Program-made: the position numbers and the translations under genes | NCBI GenBank assembly: GCA_015494775.1 | Contig: WGAP01000084.1 | Location: forward strand, 1-6,574 | Source: Flavobacteriales bacterium | Lineage (GTDB): Bacteria > Bacteroidota > Bacteroidia > Flavobacteriales > Flavobacteriaceae | Direction of reading: 5' to 3' | DNA length: 6,574 nucleotides | The notes under the pieces: model-generated | The model's database searches: none | What the model was told of the DNA's origin: nothing | What the model saw: only the letters and a program-made list of their open reading frames with translations | Shown: piece by piece, positions 1 through 4,401 of the stretch | Layout of the letters: the number at the start of each line of letters is the position of its first letter | Numbering within the stretch: position 1 is the stretch's first letter

Positions 1-1
1 T

Positions 2-205
2 TTGCTTTCGGGCATTCCTTCGCTGCTGATGTATGCGGCGGCCGGACAAGTGGTTTGGCCTGCGGCCGTTTGGCTTGCCGCCGGCATGGGCGCCGGCTCG
101 TTCCTGACCGCTTATTTTTCGGTCCGGTGGCCCGAACGGACGGTCAAATACCTTATTGCCGTATTGGTGCTGGTAATGGCGGCAAGGTTGTGGGTGAGTT
201 CGTAG
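2..205 (+). CDS. TSUP (TauE/SafE-like) membrane exporter, C-terminal fragment
   Basis: The reading frame is already open at the window edge, so this is the last 67 residues of a longer gene; the TTG at base 2 is an internal Leu codon, not a start. The fragment begins with a GIPSLLMY-type motif, followed by two hydrophobic stretches (about residues 16-38 and 48-66). The first is Gly-rich (AGMGAGSFLTAYFS) and the two are separated by a basic RWPERTVK loop. This pattern is typical of the second half of TSUP/TauE-SafE family proteins, inner-membrane exporters proposed to carry sulfite, sulfoacetate and other organic anions. The substrate cannot be inferred. The stop is TAG at 203-205. The gene is moderately G+C-rich, like the yebC block and unlike the Fic gene that follows. 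No terminator is visible after it. Family assignment is fairly sure. Confidence 0.75.
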   Translation: MLSGIPSLLMYAAAGQVVWPAAVWLAAGMGAGSFLTAYFSVRWPERTVKYLIAVLVLVMAARLWVSS

Positions 206-284
206 GGGGAGTTGATTTTGCTAATAACATATGAAATCTTTTGTGCAAGGAGTTGTTTTCATTTGGAACTCAAAAAATTATTTT

Positions 285-373
285 TGGGTAAAATATGGAT
301 AAGATTTGGATATTCCATAAAAATATTATTATCTTTGTTTTGGATAAAATATGGGTAAAATATGGATAGGTAT
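285..373 (+). repeat. Two triplets of 11-bp iterons bracketing the fic promoter (candidate operator)
   Basis: Six 11-bp units start at 285, 296, 307, 341, 352 and 363. They read TGGGTAAAATA, TGGATAAGATT, TGGATATTCCA, then TGGATAAAATA, TGGGTAAAATA, TGGATAGGTAT. Every unit starts TGGRTA, and the periodicity is close to one helical turn. Bases 285-301 and 352-368 are identical over 17 bp. The first triplet covers the -33 element and the second covers the predicted transcription start and the ATG. The promoter -7 element lies in the gap between them. This is the arrangement expected for an operator bound by a protein on one face of the helix. The C-terminal winged-helix domain of the Fic protein is the obvious candidate binder, which is an inference. 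Confidence 0.65.
305..337 (+). promoter_or_regulatory. Bacteroidota-type promoter of the fic gene
   Basis: TTTG at 305-308 and TATCTTTG at 330-337 are separated by exactly 21 bp. Both elements match the Bacteroidota sigma-ABfr consensus (TTTG, 19-21 bp, TAnnTTTG). The transcription start should fall near 343-345, giving a leader of under 20 nt before the ATG at 362. There is no purine-rich Shine-Dalgarno sequence; the leader is A+T-rich, as is common in this phylum. Confidence 0.6.
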
Positions 374-1435
374 CTAAAAAAACTGAATTTCGATTTTCGG
401 ATAAATCAAAAGATATTAAATCTTATTGCTCGAATCGACTCATATAAAGGTAAATGGAACATCATCGAAGCACGGGAAAATAATTACCTTAAAGAATTAA
501 GAAGAATCGCTACCATAGAGAGCATTGGTTCATCTACACGAATTGAAGGTGGAGCACTGACAGACCAAGAAATAAAAGAACTTTTAAACAATATTGAAAT
601 AACAAAACTTAAAACAAGAGATGAACAGGAAGTTGTCGGTTATTACGACACATTGGAACTGATTTACGAAAATTACGATAAAATACCATTATCGGAAAGC
701 TACATAAAACAATTACACCAAAACTTGCTTAAATACAGCGAAAAAGACAGCAGACACAGAGGAAAATATAAATCACTTTCGAATAAAGTAGTCGCCAATT
801 ATCCGGGCGGTGTTCAAAAAGTGATTTTTAATACAACGGAAGTTTACTTGGTTGAAAGTGAAATGAATCATTTGATAAAATGGACTAATGAACAATTTGA
901 AAAGGGTGAAATACATCCACTCATTATTATTGCGAATTTTATATACGAATTTTTATCAATCCATCCCTTTCAAGATGGTAATGGCCGGTTATCACGCTTA
1001 TTAACAACACTTTTGCTCTTAAAACACAATTATTTATTCGTTCAATATGTGTCATTAGAAAATTTGATTGAAAAAACAAAAAAAGAATATTACGAGGCAT
1101 TAATGGACGGACAAAAAAATAGGAATAACGAAAATGAGGAAATTTCAAAATGGGTTTTGTATTTTCTTGACAAACTGAGCATTTTAACTCAAAGACTTGA
1201 AGCAAAATATGATTTGTTTAAATCGAAGGGGGGTTATTTGAATGAGAGGCAAAAAGAACTAAAAAATTACCTGAAAAAAAACCAACCCTTGAAAATATCG
1301 GATTTTGCAAAAAGGTTTTCCGACATAAGCATCAACACATTAAAGAAAGACTTGCAATACATGAAAAAAGAACAAATAATCAGGAGTATAGGAAAGGGCA
1401 AAGGAACGGTGTATGTAATAAATGAGGAAGAATAA
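362..1435 (+). CDS. Class II Fic family protein (AMP-transferase) with C-terminal winged helix
   Basis: A Fic protein of 357 aa, expected to transfer AMP from ATP to hydroxyl side chains of target proteins in the cytoplasm. The full catalytic motif is present: HPFQDGNGRLSR at residues 201-212, with catalytic H201, metal-binding D205 and phosphate-binding R209/R212. The N-terminal inhibitory helix carries S/TxxxE(G/N) as STRIEG at 58-63. E62 is the autoinhibitory Glu, which makes this class II (self-contained inhibition, no separate antitoxin). A beta-hairpin flap lies around 150-170. Residues ~293-354 look like a winged helix-turn-helix (NERQKELKNYL...KISDFAKRF...TLKKDLQYM...GTVYVI), suggesting DNA binding. 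The gene is far more A+T-rich than its neighbours and uses AGA, TTA and AAA codons, which suggests horizontal acquisition. It faces mazF across 72 bp, with no convincing terminator between. The family is certain; the target protein is unknown. Confidence 0.93.
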   Translation: MDRYLKKLNFDFRINQKILNLIARIDSYKGKWNIIEARENNYLKELRRIATIESIGSSTRIEGGALTDQEIKELLNNIEITKLKTRDEQEVVGYYDTLELIYENYDKIPLSESYIKQLHQNLLKYSEKDSRHRGKYKSLSNKVVANYPGGVQKVIFNTTEVYLVESEMNHLIKWTNEQFEKGEIHPLIIIANFIYEFLSIHPFQDGNGRLSRLLTTLLLLKHNYLFVQYVSLENLIEKTKKEYYEALMDGQKNRNNENEEISKWVLYFLDKLSILTQRLEAKYDLFKSKGGYLNERQKELKNYLKKNQPLKISDFAKRFSDISINTLKKDLQYMKKEQIIRSIGKGKGTVYVINEEE

Positions 1436-1507
1436 TCTGCCGAAACACGGGGTTTTAATGTAACGGAAAGCTAACGAAACAAAATTCTTACCATCAACCC
1501 CACCCGC

Positions 1508-1825
1508 TCAATCCACAAATGCTTCCTTGATAACCGCTTTGATGCGGGTTATTTCGTCGGGCGTTAATTTCCCCAAAGCTTTGATAATCCGCCGCCGATC
1601 GATGGTGCGGATTTGGTCGATGGCGGCCCAACTTGTTTTGCCGCCGTATGTTATGCTCACCCGTGTCGGATATGCTTTGGAAGTGGAGGTGAGCGGAACA
1701 ATGACCACCGTGCGTAAATATTTGTTCATTTCGTCGGGTGATACTATCACACAAGGCCGTGTTTTCCGGATTTCACTTCCTTGGGTCGGGTCAAGGTTTA
1801 CCAGGACAATGTTGTATTGTTTCAT
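1508..1825 (-). CDS. mazF: MazF/PemK-type endoribonuclease toxin
   Basis: A toxin of 105 aa from ATG at 1825-1823, a normal length for MazF/PemK, which cleaves mRNA at short sequence motifs and stalls translation. Diagnostic features appear in order: the N-terminal strand VNLDPTQGSE (9-18), KTRPCVIVSP (21-30) with the conserved Arg R23, VPLTSTSKAYP (43-53) with T46 aligning to the catalytic Thr of MazF, and DQIRTIDRRRI (70-80), close to the QIRTID segment of Bacillus MazF. The catalytic pair is intact, so the toxin is probably active. A TTG at 1840 would add five residues but overlap the antitoxin; the ATG two bases after the mazE stop (TAACGATG) is preferred. This tight spacing implies translational coupling to mazE. 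The cleavage motif cannot be predicted. Confidence 0.92.
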   Translation of the reverse strand: MKQYNIVLVNLDPTQGSEIRKTRPCVIVSPDEMNKYLRTVVIVPLTSTSKAYPTRVSITYGGKTSWAAIDQIRTIDRRRIIKALGKLTPDEITRIKAVIKEAFVD

Positions 1826-1827
1826 CG

Positions 1828-2067
1828 TTATTCGTCCCAAATTTCGTCTTCAAAAACATCGTCGATCAATGGTTGATCATCGCCGTTTTCGTGCATTTGC
1901 TTGAAGGCCGCTTCCCAACCCTTTCGCGGGCTTGCTACGGGTTTGATAACCAAACGGTCGTCTTTTAAAATGAGTTCCACCCTTTCCTTGATGTTGTATT
2001 TTTCCAACACGACCTTGGGCAAACGGACGCCTTTCGAATTGCCGATTTTAATGATTTTAAGTTCCAT
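1828..2067 (-). CDS. mazE: MazE-type antitoxin (AbrB/SpoVT swapped-hairpin domain)
   Basis: An antitoxin of 79 aa. The N-terminal AbrB-like DNA-binding hairpin is clear: ELKIIKIGNSKGVRLPKVVLEKY, with IGNSKGVRLPK at residues 8-18. A basic/aromatic linker follows (PRKGWEAAFKQMHE, 47-60). The tail is acidic and probably disordered (DDQPLIDDVFEDEIWDE, 63-79), the part that in MazE proteins lies in the MazF groove and blocks RNA entry. The ATG at 2067 is chosen over the in-frame ATG at 2079 because AGGTG at 2076-2072 forms a Shine-Dalgarno sequence 4 nt ahead of it. The 2079 start would also lie only ~4-5 nt from the predicted transcription start. The gene lies directly upstream of mazF on the same strand, 2 nt apart. 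It is probably an autorepressor, alone or with MazF, acting on the palindrome just upstream. Confidence 0.9.
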   Translation of the reverse strand: MELKIIKIGNSKGVRLPKVVLEKYNIKERVELILKDDRLVIKPVASPRKGWEAAFKQMHENGDDQPLIDDVFEDEIWDE

Positions 2068-2071
2068 ATTA

Positions 2072-2076
2072 CACCT
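2072..2076 (-). promoter_or_regulatory. Shine-Dalgarno that decides the mazE start
   Basis: On the minus strand AGGTG (2076-2072) is followed by TAAT and the ATG at 2067-2065. It is one of the few Shine-Dalgarno-like sequences in the window. It lies downstream of the alternative ATG at 2079, and so supports the shorter 79-aa MazE. Confidence 0.55.
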
Positions 2077-2079
2077 CAT

Positions 2080-2097
2080 TTTGTAATTACAAAGTTA
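2080..2097 (-). promoter_or_regulatory. mazEF promoter -7 element with overlapping 14-bp palindromic operator
   Basis: The minus-strand TAACTTTG (2097-2090) matches TAnnTTTG exactly; no good -33 TTTG is seen at 19-21 bp, so the promoter may be weak or need help. Overlapping it is the perfect palindrome TTTGTAATTACAAA (2080-2093), which covers the end of the -7 element and the predicted start near 2083-2085. A dyad there is the expected position for repression by MazE or MazE-MazF. The palindrome is seen in the sequence; its function as an operator is inferred. Confidence 0.55.
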
Positions 2098-2183
2098 ATA
2101 CTTTTTGAGAAATAAAATTTAGACCCGAATTTTCCCCTTGAAAACCAACAATGTACAGGATTTGGGCATATATAAAGAAAAAA

Positions 2184-2650
2184 CCGCGCCAGCGGGCGCA
2201 GCGGTATCCTTGCGCGGCAGCCGGCGATGTTTTTGTGCCGGCGGCGGGGGCTCGCAGCGCAAGAGACCACGGCGCCGGCCCTACAAAAACCGCCGGATGC
2301 AAGCAAGATATGAGCGGAGCACGCGGCGGGCGCCTGGCGTTGCAGCAAGCATAAAACCTTCACACCGAGTCTCGTTCTTTTTGCCGATAACGGCATTGAC
2401 AACCCTCGTCATAGCTACGGCTATGCCTTCGGATTGCCGGCTTTGTTCTCGACAAAAATAACTTCGACTTATCCGACATTTTATGCTTGCTGCAACGCTG
2501 TGAGGAACGGCCGGCGTGAGCGTGCTCCGTCATCGCGAAACGGCGGCCGTGGCCCCGCCGCGGCGCCGAAGGCGCCGGCGAATTGCCAAAGGCAAGTCGC
2601 GCGGGCATCCGCCCGCCGGCGGGGCCCCGAACGTGAGCGGCCGGGCGCCC
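2184..2650 (+). repeat. G+C-rich dispersed repeat, unit A, interrupted by a MITE-like element
   Basis: A non-coding stretch, far richer in G+C than the genes, fills the gap between mazE and yebC. It shares three blocks, in the same order, with unit B near the window end (opposite orientation). The left end 2184-2205 is a 22-bp exact match to the complement of 6437-6458 and contains the hairpin GCGCC-AGCG-GGCGC (2186-2199). An internal 15-bp exact match TGAGCGGAGCACGCG is at 2311-2325 (complement of 6275-6289). The right end 2629-2650 matches the complement of 6196-6217 at 20 of 22 positions and finishes with palindromic GGGCGCCC (2643-2650). Between these blocks similarity is low. Without the nested 162-bp element the unit is ~305 bp. 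Open frames here are chance products of G+C richness. Role unknown. Confidence 0.65.
2337..2498. mobile_element. MITE-like 162-bp element with perfect 20-bp terminal inverted repeats
   Basis: Bases 2337-2356 (GCGTTGCAGCAAGCATAAAA) and 2479-2498 are exact reverse complements over 20 bp and enclose 122 bp with no credible gene. The interior is less G+C-rich than its flanks and carries smaller hairpins: TGCCG-ATAA-CGGCA at 2382-2395, and CATAGC-TACG-GCTATG at 2410-2425, whose RNA form would have a stable cUACGg tetraloop. Size, terminal repeats and lack of coding capacity fit a miniature inverted-repeat element mobilised in trans. A target duplication is not convincing; at most the 2-bp TG occurs on both sides (2335-2336 and 2499-2500). 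An alternative is a structured RNA or a terminator-like long stem. No transposase is present in the window. Confidence 0.6.
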
Positions 2651-2681
2651 TAATCTAACACCCCCTTTGCGATTATTTGAT

Positions 2682-2689
2682 TAACTTTG
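2682..2689 (+). promoter_or_regulatory. Probable yebC promoter, -7 element
   Basis: TAACTTTG at 2682-2689 matches TAnnTTTG and repeats the same octamer used before mazE. No TTTG lies at the expected 19-21 bp upstream. The start of transcription should be near 2695, about 16 nt before the yebC ATG. The element sits just beyond the end of the G+C-rich repeat, in the first A+T-richer sequence. Confidence 0.5.
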
Positions 2690-2711
2690 TGGAGTTGCAA
2701 AATTTCAACCT

Positions 2712-3467
2712 ATGGCAGGACACAGTAAATGGGCCAATATCAAACACCGCAAAGGCGCGCAGGACGCCAAACGGGCCAAAATTTTTACCAAGGTTTTGCG
2801 CGAAATCAATATCGCCGTCCGTCAAGGCGGACCCGACCCCGATAGCAACCCCGCCCTGCGCCGGGCCATTGCCAACGCACGCGGCGTCAATATGCCCAAG
2901 GATAACATCCAACGGGCCATCAAAAAGGCCTCGGGCAAAGACGCCGAAAACTTTCAGGAAGTTACCTTCGAGGGCTACGGCCCCTACGGCGTGGCGTTTA
3001 TCGTGGAATGCGCCACCGATAACCTGAACCGCACCGTGGGCATCATCCGTTCCATCTTCAACAAAAACGGCGGCGAACTGGGCAAAACCGGTTCGCTCGA
3101 ATACATTTTCGACCGCAAAGGCGTGTTTACCATCGAAAAGGATAAAATCGCCGGACACGACCCCGAAGAACTGGAATTGGAACTGATCGAAGGCGGTGCC
3201 GAAGACATCGAATCCGACGAGGAGTTTATCACCGTTTATACCGACTTTAAAGACTTCGGCAGCATGACGGCCAAGCTCGAAGAGCTGGGCATCGAAGTCA
3301 AAAACGCTTCGGTGCAACGCATTCCCAAAACCACCAAAACCCTGCCGGTGGACCAAGCCGAAAAAATCCTTAAACTGGCCGAAAAATTCGAAGACGAAGA
3401 CGACGTGCAAAACGTTTACCACAACCTGGAACTTACCGACGAACTTTTGGCAAAACTCGAAGCATGA
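2712..3467 (+). CDS. yebC: YebC/TACO1 family protein
   Basis: A YebC family member of 251 aa, full length for the family (about 235-250). It starts with the signature MAGHSKWANIKHRKGAQDAK (1-20) and continues with NPALRRAIANARGVNMP (46-62), EGYGPYGVAFIVECATDNLNRT (87-108) and NGGELGKTGSLEYIF (119-133), then the acidic C-terminal domain ending EDEDDVQNVYHN (228-239). These homologues were long annotated as transcriptional regulators. More recent work on bacterial YebC and mitochondrial TACO1 points to a cytoplasmic translation factor that relieves ribosome stalling, for example at proline-rich stretches. The start is fixed by the conserved MAGHSKW. The stop TGA shares ATGA with the next gene's start, so the two are coupled. 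Nothing is missing or unusual. Confidence 0.96.
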   Translation: MAGHSKWANIKHRKGAQDAKRAKIFTKVLREINIAVRQGGPDPDSNPALRRAIANARGVNMPKDNIQRAIKKASGKDAENFQEVTFEGYGPYGVAFIVECATDNLNRTVGIIRSIFNKNGGELGKTGSLEYIFDRKGVFTIEKDKIAGHDPEELELELIEGGAEDIESDEEFITVYTDFKDFGSMTAKLEELGIEVKNASVQRIPKTTKTLPVDQAEKILKLAEKFEDEDDVQNVYHNLELTDELLAKLEA

Positions 3468-4327
3468 AACTTCACGCCCTGGTGCACGAAAATTTTAAAT
3501 TGGACGGCGGTGCCATGTTCGGCGTGGTGCCCAAGACACTTTGGCAACGCACCAATCCGGCCGATGAGGACAACCTTATCGACATGGCCACGCGCAGTTT
3601 GCTCATCGACACCGGCGACCGGCTTATCCTGGTGGACACCGGGCTGGGCGACAAGCAAAGCGATAAATTTTTCGGCTACTACAAACCCACCAACCGCGGC
3701 GGGCTCGACCGCAAACTGAAAGCATTGGGCCTGAGCCGCGACGATATTACCGACGTGGTAATGACCCACCTGCATTTCGACCATTGCGGCGGTTCGGTGG
3801 TGCGCAACGAAGCGGGCGAACTGCTGCCGGCCTTTCCCAACGCCCGCTATTGGACCAACGAAAAACATTGGAACTGGGCCGTCAAGCCCAATGCCCGCGA
3901 AAAGGCCTCGTTCCTGCCCGAAAATATCCTTCCGCTGCAAGAACACAAAGTTTTGTATTTTGTCCCCACACCCGACGCGGGCCGTTGGTTGGGCATACCG
4001 GACTTGCAAATGGATTTTCTGTTTGTCAGCGGACATACCGAAAGCCAAATGTTGCCCGTTGTCCGCTACCACGGAAAAACCCTGGTGTTTATGGCCGACC
4101 TCCTGCCCACGCGCGGGCATGTGCCCCTGCCCTACGTAATGGGCTACGATACGCGGCCGTTGCTCACGCTGGACGAAAAGGCCGAATTCCTCAACCTGGC
4201 CGCCGACGAGGGCTATTACCTTTTTCTGGAACACGATCCGGTGAACGAAATCATCACCGTCAAACATACCGAAAAGGGCGTCCGTGCCGACCGCACGCTT
4301 ACATTGGAAGCATTTTTGAACGAATAA
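3464..4327 (+). CDS. Metallo-beta-lactamase-fold hydrolase (YtnP/AHL-lactonase-like)
   Basis: A hydrolase of 287 aa with a complete di-zinc site. THLHFDHCGG (101-110) gives H102, H104, D106 and H107. H191 comes in SGHT, D212 in FMADLLPTRGH and H257 in LEHDP; VDTGLG (57-62) is the usual fold signature. The N-terminal GGAMFGVVPKTLW (15-27) resembles YtnP-like members that include lactonases able to open N-acyl-homoserine lactones. That is family-level knowledge, and the real substrate here may differ. There is no signal peptide, so it is cytoplasmic. Translation starts inside the yebC stop codon (ATGA, 3464-3467), implying coupled expression with that translation factor. The subtilase gene follows 74 bp later on the same strand. 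Fold assignment is sure, lactonase activity uncertain. Confidence 0.9.
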   Translation: MKLHALVHENFKLDGGAMFGVVPKTLWQRTNPADEDNLIDMATRSLLIDTGDRLILVDTGLGDKQSDKFFGYYKPTNRGGLDRKLKALGLSRDDITDVVMTHLHFDHCGGSVVRNEAGELLPAFPNARYWTNEKHWNWAVKPNAREKASFLPENILPLQEHKVLYFVPTPDAGRWLGIPDLQMDFLFVSGHTESQMLPVVRYHGKTLVFMADLLPTRGHVPLPYVMGYDTRPLLTLDEKAEFLNLAADEGYYLFLEHDPVNEIITVKHTEKGVRADRTLTLEAFLNE

Positions 4328-4401
4328 ACACCATTTGCCCTACGATTTCCCGTTTAATTATACGATATTAACCACCCGAAAAAAATCAAAATTCGAATGA
4401 T

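Noticed and set aside
295..369. A 24-codon frame upstream of and overlapping the fic start (begins MDKIWIFHK, ends DKIWVKYG), a possible leader peptide
   Set aside because: It is mostly the translation of the TGGRTA iterons, and its ATG lies upstream of the predicted transcription start, so it would not be on the fic transcript.
285..373. Regular short repeats considered as a CRISPR array
   Set aside because: The units are 11 bp and tandem with almost no spacers, and they surround a promoter; this is iteron-like, not CRISPR.
1449..1501. GGGGTT (1449-1454) and AACCCC (1496-1501) as a bidirectional terminator between fic and mazF
   Set aside because: The stem is only 6 bp with a loop of ~41 nt and no flanking T-run on either strand.
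1826..1840. TTG at 1840 as an upstream start for mazF (adds MGRIT)
   Set aside because: It overlaps the end of mazE; the ATG at 1825, two bases after the mazE stop, starts at the conserved N-terminus.
2087..2658. Several overlapping open frames on both strands across the mazE-yebC gap
   Set aside because: They are Arg/Ala/Pro/Gly-rich, open in many registers at once, cross repeat and MITE boundaries and resemble no family; chance products of G+C-rich DNA.
2673..3422. 249-codon antisense frame opposite yebC
   Set aside because: A mirror of yebC codon bias (Phe/Gly/Val/His-rich) with no recognisable motif, under a highly conserved gene.
3416..4267. 283-codon antisense frame opposite the metallo-hydrolase
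   Set aside because: Antisense shadow with the same Gly/Val/Phe/His-rich composition and no family signature.
4334..4366. TTTG (4334-4337) with TATACGAT 21 bp later as a promoter for the protease gene
   Set aside because: The -7 element lacks the TTTG half, so the match is too weak to call; read-through from yebC is equally likely.
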